Assembly (NCBI GenBank): GCA_035633415.1 | Contig: DASQEZ010000325.1 | Location: 1 to 32,203, forward strand | DNA: 32,203 nucleotides | Direction: 5' to 3' | DNA from: Fodinibacter sp035633415 | Lineage (GTDB): Bacteria > Actinomycetota > Actinomycetes > Actinomycetales > Dermatophilaceae | Translations under genes and position numbers: made by a program | The notes under the pieces: model-generated | What the model saw: the letters and a program-made list of their open reading frames with translations, nothing else | What the model was told of the DNA's origin: nothing | The model's database searches: none | Part shown: positions 1-9,258 of the stretch, one piece after another | Layout of the letters: each line of letters begins with the position of its first letter | How positions within the stretch are numbered: the first letter of the stretch is position 1

Positions 1-1648
1 CGATGTGCCCGACAGCATTCGCGGGACGTATGCCGGGATCGGTCACGAGGCGATCATCGAGCACCTCGTCGGTCTCGGCGTCACGGCCATCGAGTTGATG
101 CCGGTCCACCAGTTCGTCCAGGACTCCACGCTCGTGGACCAGGGCCTGACGAACTACTGGGGCTACAACACGATCGGGTTCCTGGCTCCGCATGCAGGCT
201 ACGCCGCAACGGGTTCGCGCGGTCAGCAGGTCAATGAGTTCAAGTCCATGGTGAAGGCGCTGCACGAGGCCAACATCGAGGTCATCCTGGACGTGGTCTA
301 CAACCACACCGCCGAGGGCAACGAGAAGGGCCCGACCATCGCCTTCCGCGGCATCGACAATGCCGCGTACTACCGCCTCGTCGACCAGGACAAGTCGAAG
401 TACTACGACACCACGGGCACCGGGAACAGTCTGCTGATGCGCCACCCGCACGTCCTTCAGCTGATCATGGACTCGTTGCGCTACTGGGTCGAGGAGATGC
501 ATGTCGACGGGTTCCGCTTCGACCTGGCGGCAACCCTGGCGCGCCAGTTCCACGAGGTGGACCGGCTCTCGGCGTTCTTCGACATCATCCAGCAGGATCC
601 GGTGATCTCCCAGGTCAAGCTGATCGCCGAGCCGTGGGACCTCGGCGACGGCGGCTACCAGGTGGGCAACTTCCCGCCGCTGTGGACCGAGTGGAACGGC
701 AAGTACCGCGACACCGTGCGCGACTTCTGGCGCGGGGAGCCCAGCACGCTCGGCGAGTTCGCCTCCCGGCTCACGGGGTCCAGCGACCTCTACGAGCACA
801 GCAGCCGCAAGCCGTTCGCGTCGATCAACTTCGTCACGGCCCACGACGGTTTCACGCTACGCGACCTGGTGTCGTACAACGACAAGCGCAACGAGGCCAA
901 CGGTGAGGACGGCCGCGACGGCGAGAGCCACAACCGGTCCTGGAACTGCGGCGAGGAGGGCCCGACCGACGACCCCGAGGTCAGCGCGCTCCGGCTGCGC
1001 CAGCAGCGCAACTTCCTCGCCACCCTCCTGCTCAGCCAGGGCGTGCCCATGATCGCCCACGGCGACGAGATCGGGCGCACCCAGCAGGGCAACAACAACG
1101 TCTACTGCCAGGACAACGAGCTGGCCTGGGTCGACTGGGACCTCGACGACGACCAGAGGCGGCTCTACGCCTTCACCGCCGCGGTCTCCGCGCTGCGCCG
1201 TGAGCACGCCGTGTTCCGGCGGCGCCGCTTCTTCGCCGGCAGCGCCGACCACGGCGGTCAGTCCGAGCTCGGCGACATCGCCTGGTTCCAGCCCTCGGGC
1301 GAGCCGATGGGCGAGTCGGCGTGGTCCGACGACGAGGCCAAGACCGTGATGGTCTTCCTCAACGGGCAGGCCATCCCCAGCCCCGACTCCCGCGGCCGGC
1401 GCGTCCTCGACGACGACTTCCTCGTCATCTTCAACGCCGACCACCAGGAGGACGCCTTCATCCTTCCCGGGACGGAGTGGGGCGAGCGCTGGGTCGCCGA
1501 GATCGACACGGGGGCCGACGTCGTCGACACCGCCTGGCACGAGGCCGGCACCGAGCTGAAGGTGCAACCGCGCTCGTTGATCGTCCTGCGCAGCCCGCGC
1601 GAGACGCCGCCCCAGCCCTCCGGAGCCGCCACGACCCACCGGACGTGA
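1..1648 (+). CDS. glgX: Glycogen debranching enzyme GlgX/TreX, 5' end outside the window
   Basis: This is the C-terminal part (about 548 residues; the family is usually near 700) of a GH13 isoamylase-type debranching enzyme, which hydrolyses alpha-1,6 branches of glycogen. The reading frame is open from the first base, so the visible GTG at 5 is internal. The GH13 catalytic residues are visible: nucleophile Asp in VDGFRFDLA (codon 521-523), acid/base Glu in LIAEPWDLG (codon 629-631), and transition-state Asp in TAHDGFTL (codon 845-847). A C-terminal beta-sandwich follows from about 1250. It sits two bases upstream of treY and in line with treZ, so its role is probably to supply linear maltodextrins to the TreY-TreZ trehalose route (the TreX role). 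The paralogue GlgX of general glycogen turnover is the alternative name; context favours TreX. Confidence 0.95.
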   Translation, partial: DVPDSIRGTYAGIGHEAIIEHLVGLGVTAIELMPVHQFVQDSTLVDQGLTNYWGYNTIGFLAPHAGYAATGSRGQQVNEFKSMVKALHEANIEVILDVVYNHTAEGNEKGPTIAFRGIDNAAYYRLVDQDKSKYYDTTGTGNSLLMRHPHVLQLIMDSLRYWVEEMHVDGFRFDLAATLARQFHEVDRLSAFFDIIQQDPVISQVKLIAEPWDLGDGGYQVGNFPPLWTEWNGKYRDTVRDFWRGEPSTLGEFASRLTGSSDLYEHSSRKPFASINFVTAHDGFTLRDLVSYNDKRNEANGEDGRDGESHNRSWNCGEEGPTDDPEVSALRLRQQRNFLATLLLSQGVPMIAHGDEIGRTQQGNNNVYCQDNELAWVDWDLDDDQRRLYAFTAAVSALRREHAVFRRRRFFAGSADHGGQSELGDIAWFQPSGEPMGESAWSDDEAKTVMVFLNGQAIPSPDSRGRRVLDDDFLVIFNADHQEDAFILPGTEWGERWVAEIDTGADVVDTAWHEAGTELKVQPRSLIVLRSPRETPPQPSGAATTHRT

Positions 1649-1650
1649 CG

Positions 1651-4110
1651 ATGCCCACCGCCCACCGCCCCGATCCCGGCCGCGTGGTCCCCACGGCGAC
1701 CTATCGCCTGCAGGTCCACGGGGGGTTCGGGTTCGACGCGGCGGCCGAGCACACCGCCTACCTCGCCTCGCTCGGCGTCTCGCACCTCTACCTGTCGCCG
1801 GTGCTGCAGGCGGCTCCGGGCTCGATGCACGGCTACGACGTGCTCGACCACACCCGGATCTCCGAGGAGGCCGGTGGCCGCGAGGGCTTCCAGCGGCTCG
1901 TGACGGCCTGCCGCGAGGTGGGGCTCGGCATCATCGTCGACGTCGTGCCCAACCACATGACGGTGCCGGAGCCGACCCACCTCAACGCGCCGTTCTGGTC
2001 GCTCCTGCGAGACGGACGACGCTCGCCGTATGCCGGGTGGTTCGACGTCGACTGGGTGGCCGAGGAGCAGCGCATCCTGATGCCGGTGCTCGGCGGCACG
2101 GTCGAACAGGCCCTCGAACGCGGCGACGTGACGCTCGCCGACGACGGTGGCCCGACCGGGCACGAGTGGGTGCTGCGGCACTACGGTGACGAGTTCCCGG
2201 TCGCTCCCGGCACCGAGACGCTTCCGATGACCGAGCTCGTCGACGCCCAGGCCTACCGGCTGTCGAGCTGGCGCGAGGCCGGCGAGGCCCTGAACTACCG
2301 GCGCTTCTTCGACGTCACCTCACTGGTCGCGGTGCGCGTCGAGGACCCCGTCGTGTTCATGGCCACGCACGCCCTGCTGCTCTCCCTGCACGGCCACGGG
2401 GAGGTCGACGGCTTCCGCATCGACCACCCCGACGGCCTGGCCGATCCCGGTGGCTACCTGGAGCGGCTGGCCGACGCCACCGGCGACTCCTGGGTCGTGG
2501 TCGAGAAGATCCTCGAGGGCGAGGAGCGGCTGCCCGACACCTGGCGCTGCGCGGGCACCACCGGCTACGACGCCCTGCTGCGGGTGCAGCAGGTGCTCAC
2601 GTCCTCCGCCGGAGCCGACGCGCTCGACCGGCTGTGGGCGGATGCCGCGCCCGACCGCGTCTCGCTCGACGACGTGGTGGCCGAGGCGAAGCGGCTGGTC
2701 GTCGACGATGTGCAGGCCGCCGAGGTCGACCGGCTGATGCGGCTGGTGCGCCACGTCCTGGTCGACGTCGACCTCGCCGCGGTGCGCCGGGCACTCGAGG
2801 CGCTCCTGGTCGCCATGGACCGCTACCGCGCCTACGTCGTACCCGGCCGCGGCGTCGACCCCGAGCAGGCGGCCGTCGTCGACGGCGCGGCCGAGCGGGC
2901 GCGCGGGCGCCTGGCCCCCAGCGACCACGAGGCCCTCGACGTCGTCGTCGCGCTCGTGCTCGGACGCGACCTGCCGCAGGCGCAGTTCGACAGCCGGGCC
3001 CTGGCAGACGACTTCCGGGTCCGCTTCCAGCAGACCTGTGGGCCGGTCATGGCCAAGGGCATCGAGGACACCGCCTACTACCGCTGGTTCCGCCTCGCCG
3101 GGGCCAACGAGGTGGGTGGACACCCCGACCACCTGTCGATCTCGGCGGGCGACTTCCACGAGTGGTGCGAGCAGCTGGTCACCGCCTGGCCGACGTCGAT
3201 GACCACCCTCACGACCCACGACACCAAGCGGTCGGAGGACGTGCGCGCCCGGCTGATGGCGCTCGCCGAGGACGGTGAGGGCTGGTCGACCTGGCTCCAG
3301 ACCGCTCGCGAGCTCGCCGGCACCCACCGCACCGCACGGGTCGACGGGCCCACCGAGTACTTCATCTGGCAGACCCTGGTCGGTACCTGGCCCATCACCG
3401 GCGCCCGCCTCGAGGAGTACCTCCTCAAGGCCGTGCGCGAGGCGAAGGTCCACACGGCGTGGGTCGACGGCGACACCGACTACGAGGACGAGGTCGTCGC
3501 CTACGCCAAGGCGCTGTTCCGCGACCCCGCCGTGCAGCGCCACCTCGATGAGTGGACGTCCGCGCACGAGCCGTCCGTGCGGGCGAACGTGCTGTCGCAG
3601 AAGCTGATCCAGCTGACCATGCCTGGCGTTCCCGACGTCTACCAGGGCTGCGAGATCGTCATGCTCTCGCTCGTCGACCCGGACAACCGCCGCCCGGTCG
3701 ACTGGACCGACCGCGGTGAACGACTCGAGCGGGTGCTCGCCGACGAGCCCGCCTTCGACCTCGACGACGAGAAGCTGCGGGTGACCGCCCGCACGCTGGG
3801 GGTGCGCCGTGACCTCTCCGACGCCTTCGTGGGGGAGGGGACGACGTACTCCGGTCTACCCACCACGAGCGAGCACGCACTGGCCTTCGCGCGTGGAGAC
3901 CAGAACGGCCCGCGGGTCGTCACGGTGGCCACCCGCGCTGCCGGGCTGCTCGGGCAGGCCGGGGGCTTCGGCGCCGCGACGGTCGCCCTACCTGCCGGGA
4001 CCTGGCACGACGTGCTCTCCGACGACGAGGCGGTCTACGACGGCGCGGGGGTGCTCCTCGCCGACCTGCTGGCCCACCGGCCGGTGGCCCTGCTCGTGAG
4101 GCAGTCGTGA
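1651..4110 (+). CDS. treY: Maltooligosyltrehalose synthase TreY
   Basis: An 819-residue intramolecular transglycosylase that turns the reducing-end alpha-1,4 bond of a maltooligosaccharide into alpha,alpha-1,1, giving maltooligosyltrehalose. It acts in the cytoplasm. It begins PTATYRLQVHGGFGF, the usual TreY N-terminus, which fixes the ATG at 1651, two bases after the glgX stop; a longer open frame from 1321 lies over glgX and is not the start. Catalytic residues: Asp258 (GFRIDHPDGL), Glu285 (VVVEKILEGEERLP) and Asp524 (LTTHDTKRSEDVRAR). The TreY-specific long helical insertion lies at about 310-450. The length fits the family (about 750-830). Its stop overlaps the treZ start by four bases (GTGA), implying translational coupling. 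Confidence 0.97.
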   Translation: MPTAHRPDPGRVVPTATYRLQVHGGFGFDAAAEHTAYLASLGVSHLYLSPVLQAAPGSMHGYDVLDHTRISEEAGGREGFQRLVTACREVGLGIIVDVVPNHMTVPEPTHLNAPFWSLLRDGRRSPYAGWFDVDWVAEEQRILMPVLGGTVEQALERGDVTLADDGGPTGHEWVLRHYGDEFPVAPGTETLPMTELVDAQAYRLSSWREAGEALNYRRFFDVTSLVAVRVEDPVVFMATHALLLSLHGHGEVDGFRIDHPDGLADPGGYLERLADATGDSWVVVEKILEGEERLPDTWRCAGTTGYDALLRVQQVLTSSAGADALDRLWADAAPDRVSLDDVVAEAKRLVVDDVQAAEVDRLMRLVRHVLVDVDLAAVRRALEALLVAMDRYRAYVVPGRGVDPEQAAVVDGAAERARGRLAPSDHEALDVVVALVLGRDLPQAQFDSRALADDFRVRFQQTCGPVMAKGIEDTAYYRWFRLAGANEVGGHPDHLSISAGDFHEWCEQLVTAWPTSMTTLTTHDTKRSEDVRARLMALAEDGEGWSTWLQTARELAGTHRTARVDGPTEYFIWQTLVGTWPITGARLEEYLLKAVREAKVHTAWVDGDTDYEDEVVAYAKALFRDPAVQRHLDEWTSAHEPSVRANVLSQKLIQLTMPGVPDVYQGCEIVMLSLVDPDNRRPVDWTDRGERLERVLADEPAFDLDDEKLRVTARTLGVRRDLSDAFVGEGTTYSGLPTTSEHALAFARGDQNGPRVVTVATRAAGLLGQAGGFGAATVALPAGTWHDVLSDDEAVYDGAGVLLADLLAHRPVALLVRQS

Positions 4111-5996
4111 CGGCGCCCGCTCAGAGAGCAGGGTCGGTCGTCGAGGTCTGGGCGCCACTCGCGGAGCAGGTCGACATCGAGTGGACCCCTGTGCCCACAT
4201 CGACCAGTAGGTCACTCGGGGTACAGCAGCGGCGTGCGGCGATGACTCCTGCCGGCGACGGCTGGTGGCGTTGGGAGCCGGGCCCGGACGCGCTCGGTGA
4301 CGGCACGGCATCCGGGCCGGTCGTGCTCGACTACGCGTTCCTGCTCGACGGTGCGGAGCCCGCGCTGCCCGACCCGCGCAGTGCCTGGCAGCCGCACGGC
4401 GTGCACGGGGCGAGCCGTGTCTTCGACCCGTCAACCTTCGCCTGGTCCGACGACGATTGGCGCGGGCCGCGTTCCGGCACAGGCGTGCTCGGTTCGGTTG
4501 TCTACGAGCTTCACATCGGCACGTTCACCCCTGAAGGCACCCTCGACGCCGCACTGACCCGCCTCGACCATCTCGTCGAGCTGGGCGTCGACGTCGTCGA
4601 GTTGATGCCGGTCGCCGCCTTCCCGGGCCGGTGGGGCTGGGGCTACGACGGGGTCGGCCTCTGGGCGGTGCACGACGGCTACGGCGGCCCGGCCGCCCTC
4701 CAGCGCTTCGTGGAGGGCTGCCACGCCCTCGGTCTGGGCGTCGCGCTCGACGTGGTGCACAACCACCTCGGCGCGAGCGGCAACTACCTCGCGCGCTTCG
4801 GCCCGTACTTCACGCAGGCGCACCACACCCCGTGGGGGCCGGCCGTCAACCTCGACCACGAGGGGTGCGGTCCGGTGCGGCAGTTCCTCGTCGAGAGCAC
4901 CCTGCGCTGGTTCCGCGACTTCCACGTCGACGCGCTGCGCCTGGACGCCGTGCACGAGCTCAAGGACGACTCCCGGCCGCACTACCTCGCCGAGCTGTCC
5001 GACGCCGTGGCAGCCCTCGCCGCTCAGCTCGGCCGCCCGCTCGACCTCATCGCCGAGAGCGACCTCAACGACACCGTGATGGTCACTCCGACAGCGGACG
5101 CCGGACGGGGCATGACCGCGCAGTGGAACGACGACGTGCACCACGCGCTGCACGTGGCCCTGACCGGTGAGGCACACGGTTACTACGCCGACTTCGCCGG
5201 CGGTGGGGCTCGCGACGAGGCCGGCCCACTGGGCGTGCTCGCCAAGGTGCTCACCCGCGGGTTCCTGCACGACGGCACGATGTCGACCTTCCGCTCGCAG
5301 CCGTGGGGCAGCCCGGTCGACGTCGAGCACCTCGACGCCCGTCGTCTGCTGGGGTACCTGCAGACCCACGACCAGGTGGGCAACCGGATGGCGGGTGACC
5401 GCATGTCGGCCGCCATCACGCCGGGCCTGCAGGCCGCCGGCGCCGCGCTCTACCTGCTCGGCCCCACCACGCCGATGATCTTCATGGGCGAGGAGTGGGC
5501 GGCGTCGACGCCGTGGCAGTTCTTCACCAGCTTCGACGACGAGGTGCTCGCCGACGCCGTGCGGCGCGGCCGGCGGGCCGAGTTCGGGGCGCACGGCTGG
5601 TCCGCGGACGCCGTGCCAGACCCCCAGGACCCGGCCACCCGCGACGCCTCGGTGCTCGACTGGTCCGAGGCCGGCACGGGCGAGCACGCTCGCACGCTGC
5701 AGTGGTACGCAGCGTGCACCGCCCTGCGCCGCGACCTCATCCCCCCGGGGCCGACCAGGTTCGCCGACGTGGACGTCACCTTCGACGAGGGCGCCCGCTG
5801 GCTGGTCATGGTCCACGCCCCCGCCGGTGGCCGGCCCTACGTCGTCGCCGTCAACCTCGCCGCGACGCCCCAGACCGTCCCGCTGCCTGCCGGCGAGCCC
5901 GAGCTGATCCTCGCCTGGGACGGTGCCGACACCACGGTGCGCGAGGGTGCCGTGCGGATGCCGGCCGGCTCGGCAGCGGTGCTCCGCCTCACCTGA
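4107..5996 (+). CDS. treZ: Maltooligosyltrehalose trehalohydrolase TreZ
   Basis: A 629-residue GH13 enzyme that releases free trehalose from the TreY product. An N-terminal beta-sandwich (about 1-110) is followed by the catalytic barrel, with nucleophile Asp280 (VDALRLDAVHE), acid Glu317 (LIAESDLND) and Asp422 (LQTHDQVGNR). The TreZ marks GYDGVGLWAVHDGYGG and MGEEWAASTPWQFFT are present. The GTG start overlaps the treY stop. It is somewhat longer than usual (about 580), because of a loosely conserved stretch at residues 25-45 and a long C-terminal sandwich. It is the last gene of the glgX-treY-treZ unit and converges on the thioesterase gene 15 bases downstream; I see no strong terminator in that gap. 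Confidence 0.97.
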   Translation: MTAPAQRAGSVVEVWAPLAEQVDIEWTPVPTSTSRSLGVQQRRAAMTPAGDGWWRWEPGPDALGDGTASGPVVLDYAFLLDGAEPALPDPRSAWQPHGVHGASRVFDPSTFAWSDDDWRGPRSGTGVLGSVVYELHIGTFTPEGTLDAALTRLDHLVELGVDVVELMPVAAFPGRWGWGYDGVGLWAVHDGYGGPAALQRFVEGCHALGLGVALDVVHNHLGASGNYLARFGPYFTQAHHTPWGPAVNLDHEGCGPVRQFLVESTLRWFRDFHVDALRLDAVHELKDDSRPHYLAELSDAVAALAAQLGRPLDLIAESDLNDTVMVTPTADAGRGMTAQWNDDVHHALHVALTGEAHGYYADFAGGGARDEAGPLGVLAKVLTRGFLHDGTMSTFRSQPWGSPVDVEHLDARRLLGYLQTHDQVGNRMAGDRMSAAITPGLQAAGAALYLLGPTTPMIFMGEEWAASTPWQFFTSFDDEVLADAVRRGRRAEFGAHGWSADAVPDPQDPATRDASVLDWSEAGTGEHARTLQWYAACTALRRDLIPPGPTRFADVDVTFDEGARWLVMVHAPAGGRPYVVAVNLAATPQTVPLPAGEPELILAWDGADTTVREGAVRMPAGSAAVLRLT

Positions 5997-6011
5997 GCGG
6001 GAGCGTCGGGG

Positions 6012-6983
6012 TCACGCGTCGGGGATGCGCAGCATCCCCTCCTGTGCGACGGTCGCGGCCAGGGTGCCATCAGCGGTGAACATCCGGCCGATTCCCAGGC
6101 CGCGGCCGCCCTGGGCGGAAGGGGAGTGCTGCGCGTAGAGCAGCCACTCGTCGGCCCGGGCCGGGCGGTGGAACCACATGGCGTGGTCGAGACTCGCCGC
6201 CCGCAGGCCCGGTGCGCGCCACCCCTTCCCGTGGCGCCGCAGGATCGACTCGAGCAGCGAGTAGTCGGAGGCGTAGGCCATCACTGCCTCGTGCACCAGC
6301 GGGTCGTCGGGCAGGTCGCCGATCGCGCGCATCCACACGCGCTGGCCGGCGACCTGTTCGGTGGCGGGCGCGACGAAGAGGTTCCCCTCGACGTGGCGCT
6401 GCTCGATGGCCCGTTCCTGCGCGATGTGCCTGGCGCCGGGGTGGTCGATGCCGGCGAAGACGTCGGCCAGCGAGGGCACGCTCATCGGGTCGGGGGCGTC
6501 CGGCATGGGGTCCTGGTGGTCCATTCCGGTGTCAGGGGTCTGGAACGACGCGCTCATCGACAGGATCGGCTTGCCGTGCTGGATGGCGTGCACCCGGCGG
6601 GTCGAGAACGACCGGCCGTCGCGCATCCGCTCGACGCTGAACGTGATCGGCTGCGTGTCGTCACCGGGGCGCATGAAGTAGGCGTGGATCGAGTGCAGCC
6701 GACGGTCGCCGCCCCCTTCGATCGAGAGCACCGTGCGGCCGCAGGCGATCACGCCCTGGGCGAGCACCTGGCCACCGAACACCCGCCCGTGCGGCTGCTT
6801 CTGGCTCTGCCCGCGAAAGAGGGTGATGTCCTCGGCGAAGGTCTCGGGCAGCGGCGCCGGGGCCTCACCCGCCAGGGCACCGGCGGTCGACCTCGGCTGC
6901 ACGCTCATCTGGGCCGACCCCAGCTCCTCCAGGTCGAGGGTCGCGAGGAGGTCGAGAAGGGGAGCGGGCTGGTCGGTGGTCAC
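6012..6983 (-). CDS. tesB: Acyl-CoA thioesterase II (TesB family)
   Basis: A 323-residue double-hotdog thioesterase that hydrolyses medium- and long-chain acyl-CoA to free acid and CoA. The N-terminal hotdog carries QPHGRVFGGQVLAQ and HSIHAYFMRPGD, and the C-terminal hotdog carries SLDHAMWFHRP and DEWLLYAQHSPSA, both family signatures. By position, the catalytic Asp/Thr/Gln of Escherichia coli TesB correspond to Asp240 (YASDYSLL), Ser264 (AASLDHAMW, Ser where E. coli has Thr) and Gln314 (VAQEGML). An extra N-terminal segment of about 35 residues precedes the first hotdog. It stands alone, convergent with treZ and followed by the MocR gene (its 5' end is 14 bases from the MocR stop). Confidence 0.93.
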   Translation of the reverse strand: MTTDQPAPLLDLLATLDLEELGSAQMSVQPRSTAGALAGEAPAPLPETFAEDITLFRGQSQKQPHGRVFGGQVLAQGVIACGRTVLSIEGGGDRRLHSIHAYFMRPGDDTQPITFSVERMRDGRSFSTRRVHAIQHGKPILSMSASFQTPDTGMDHQDPMPDAPDPMSVPSLADVFAGIDHPGARHIAQERAIEQRHVEGNLFVAPATEQVAGQRVWMRAIGDLPDDPLVHEAVMAYASDYSLLESILRRHGKGWRAPGLRAASLDHAMWFHRPARADEWLLYAQHSPSAQGGRGLGIGRMFTADGTLAATVAQEGMLRIPDA

Positions 6984-6997
6984 CGGGGCAACGATAG

Positions 6998-8470
6998 TCA
7001 GGCGACGAGCGGTCGCCCGGCGGGCGTGCGCGCGGCGCCGGCCCGGCTCCGGGGCGCACCGTGCGCGGTGGCGCCCCGCACGGTCTCGACGGCCCGTCCC
7101 AACCGCTCGACGGCCTCCGTCATCGTGTCGGGCGCCAGCACGTAGGGCAGCCGCACCCAGCGCTCCAGGCCACCCACCAGCGCGAACCGGGGACCGGCCG
7201 CGACGAGCAGCCCCTCGTCCTCGGCGGCGACGGCGACCCCGGTCGCATCCACCCCGTCGGGCAGCTCACACCACAGGAACAGCCCGCCGCGGGGCACCCG
7301 GAAGCGCAGCTCGGGCAGGCGGGTGGCCAGGGCGGTGACGAGGGCGTCGCGGGAGCGGCACAGGTCCTCGCGACGGGCCGTGCTCAGCCCGGGTGCCACG
7401 CGCATCAGCTCGAGGAGCACCAGCTGCTCGAGCACGGGGGCCCCCAGGTCGCTGGTGACGCGCGACTCGACCAGTGGGGCGAGTGCGGTGCGCGGGGCAC
7501 GCACCCAGCCGGTGCGCAGGCCGCCCCAGTGGGACTTCGACGAGCTGCCGACGGTGATCGCCCGGGAGTCGTGTGCGGCGAACGGCAACGGCATCGGGCC
7601 GCCCTCGAGGTCGAGCTCGGCGATCGTCTCGTCGATGACCGGCACGGTGCCGGCCCGGCGCAGCGCGCCGGCCAGCACCGCCCGGTCGTCGTCGCCCATC
7701 AGCGCGCCGGTCGGGTTGTGGAAGTCGGGGATCAGCAGGGCAGCGGTGGCCGCCGCGGCACGCACGGTGCGGGCGGACTCGGCGACGTCCCAGCCGTCGG
7801 GGTCCATGGCGAGCGGCACGAGCCGGGCACCACCGCGCCGTGCCGCGTCGATGGTGTTCGGGTAGCCCGGGGTCTCGACGACGACGCGGTCTCCGTGCCC
7901 CACGAGCGCGTGCAGCACGATGCCGATGCCGGCGACGGCGCCCGAGGTCACGAGCACCTCGTCGGCGGAGGTCGGCAGGCCGCGAGCGGTGTAGCGCTGC
8001 GCGATCACCTCGCGCAGCTCGGGCACCCCGAAGGTCAGGTAGCCGGCGCCGGCGAGGTAGCGCGGCAGCTGCCCGACCGCACGCTCATAGGCCTCGAGCA
8101 CCCCGGAGGGCGCACGGGTCGCCGCGCAGGTCAGGTCGATGACGCCCTCGCCGACGTCGGCGGGGAAGAGCGACCCCGCGCGGTGCTGCCGGCTGCCCGA
8201 GGGCAGGGTCGCGACCGAGCCGGAGCCACGCCGGGAGGTGAGGTAGCCGCTCTCGCGGAGCACGGCATAGGCGCGGGTGACGGTGGTGCGGCTGACGTCG
8301 AGGGCGGCGGTGAGCTCGCGCTCGCTGGGCAGGCGGCTGCCGGGTGCGATCCGCCCGTCCGCCACGGCGAGCCGCAGCGCGTCGGCCAGTGCCCGGTAGG
8401 CAGGGCGGCCGGGTGCCGGCGCACCGACGAGGCGAGCGGTGCGGGCCGCGGATACGGTCGGCGCAGGCAT
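6998..8470 (-). CDS. MocR-family regulator (GntR winged helix fused to aminotransferase-like domain), YczR type
   Basis: About 490 residues: a GntR winged helix-turn-helix (PSERELTAALDVSRTTVTRAY, about residues 48-68 in this numbering) followed by a fold-type I aminotransferase-like domain with DFHNPTGALM (Asn252) and the likely PLP lysine Lys312 in GSSSKSHWGG. MocR proteins use the PLP domain as an effector sensor. The ATG at 8470 is preferred because GGGAGAG lies about 8-10 bases upstream; in-frame ATGs at 8497 and 8512 lie inside the operator. The gene is divergent from a YczE-type membrane protein with only about 53 bases between them, the arrangement known for the YczR subgroup, so it probably controls yczE and itself. 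A true aminotransferase role is less likely. Confidence 0.9.
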   Translation of the reverse strand: MPAPTVSAARTARLVGAPAPGRPAYRALADALRLAVADGRIAPGSRLPSERELTAALDVSRTTVTRAYAVLRESGYLTSRRGSGSVATLPSGSRQHRAGSLFPADVGEGVIDLTCAATRAPSGVLEAYERAVGQLPRYLAGAGYLTFGVPELREVIAQRYTARGLPTSADEVLVTSGAVAGIGIVLHALVGHGDRVVVETPGYPNTIDAARRGGARLVPLAMDPDGWDVAESARTVRAAAATAALLIPDFHNPTGALMGDDDRAVLAGALRRAGTVPVIDETIAELDLEGGPMPLPFAAHDSRAITVGSSSKSHWGGLRTGWVRAPRTALAPLVESRVTSDLGAPVLEQLVLLELMRVAPGLSTARREDLCRSRDALVTALATRLPELRFRVPRGGLFLWCELPDGVDATGVAVAAEDEGLLVAAGPRFALVGGLERWVRLPYVLAPDTMTEAVERLGRAVETVRGATAHGAPRSRAGAARTPAGRPLVA

Positions 8471-8471
8471 G

Positions 8472-8514
8472 ATGGCCACTCTCCCAGAAGTGGCCATCGA
8501 AGTGAAGGCCACTT
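8472..8514. promoter_or_regulatory. Candidate MocR/YczR operator: three GGCCACT half-sites
   Basis: Three copies of one half-site fill the gap between the divergent genes: GGCCACT (8474-8480, +), AAGTGGCC (8488-8495, -) and GGCCACTT (8507-8514, +). The first and third are direct repeats 33 bases apart, about three helical turns, and the first two form the dyad ATGGCCACT/AGTGGCCAT. AAGTG (8500-8504) and CACTT (8510-8514) add an overlapping dyad. AAGTGG also resembles the reported Corynebacterium PdxR site (AAAGTGG...), which is recalled, not checked. Binding is inferred. Confidence 0.65.
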
Positions 8515-8523
8515 TGCGCGAGG

Positions 8524-9258
8524 ATGGAGCCCATGACCCCGATCCAGGTGCTCCGCCGCGGCGCGTCCCGCCGCGTCGAGCTCGTGCCGATGAACCCCGT
8601 CGAGCAGCTGCGCGCCGGGCACCTCGTGCACCGGGGAACCCAGCTGATGGTGGGGCTGGTCCTGTTCGGGGTGTCGATGGCGCTGCTGCTGCGGGCCGAC
8701 CTCGGGCTCGAGCCGTGGGGCGTGCTGCAGTACGGCCTGATCCAGCACGTCCCCATGTCCTACGGCGCGATGAGCATCGTGGTGTCGTTCGTCGTCCTGC
8801 TGCTCTGGATCCCGCTGCGCCAGTGGCCCGGGCTCGGCACGGTGCTCAACGCCGTCGTGATCGGGGTCGCGATCGACGCGACCCTCGCGGTCGTCCCGCC
8901 CATCGAGGGCATCGGCTGGCAGGTCGCGGTGATGCTGCTGGCCGTCGTCGGCAACGGCGTCGCCGGCGCGATGTACATCGGCAGCCAGCTCGGCCCGGGC
9001 CCCCGCGACGGCCTGATGACGGGGTTGGCTCGGCGCACCGGTCGTTCGATCCGCTTGGTCCGCACCTCGCTCGAGATCACCGTGGTCGTGCTGGGGTTCG
9101 CCCTCGGCGGCATCGTCGGGGTGGGCACGGTGCTCTATGCGCTGCTCATCGGGCCGGTCGTGCAGCTGTTCCTCCCGATGCTGACCGTGCGCGTCGAGCG
9201 GCCGTCGACCCGGGAGCCGCAGCCCGTGCCCACCGTCACAGAGCCTGCTGAAGGGTGA
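8524..9258 (+). CDS. YczE/YyaS/YitT-family integral membrane protein
   Basis: A 244-residue protein with about six hydrophobic segments (roughly 40-57, 80-97, 103-123, 132-153, 182-204, 205-220). It has the family motifs LGLEPWGVLQYGL (about 60-72) and GPGPRDGLMTGLARRTG (about 157-173). The substrate is unknown; because MocR partners often concern vitamin B6 or amino compounds, transport of such a molecule is possible but unproven. The start is ATG 8524 or ATG 8533; the second has GGAG just upstream, so neither is decisive. The last 23 bases overlap, tail to tail, the 3' end of the deacetylase gene on the other strand. Confidence 0.88.
   Translation: MEPMTPIQVLRRGASRRVELVPMNPVEQLRAGHLVHRGTQLMVGLVLFGVSMALLLRADLGLEPWGVLQYGLIQHVPMSYGAMSIVVSFVVLLLWIPLRQWPGLGTVLNAVVIGVAIDATLAVVPPIEGIGWQVAVMLLAVVGNGVAGAMYIGSQLGPGPRDGLMTGLARRTGRSIRLVRTSLEITVVVLGFALGGIVGVGTVLYALLIGPVVQLFLPMLTVRVERPSTREPQPVPTVTEPAEG

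Noticed and set aside
7061..8536. 491-codon plus-strand frame opposite the MocR gene
   Set aside because: Antisense shadow without ribosome-binding site or recognisable domain.
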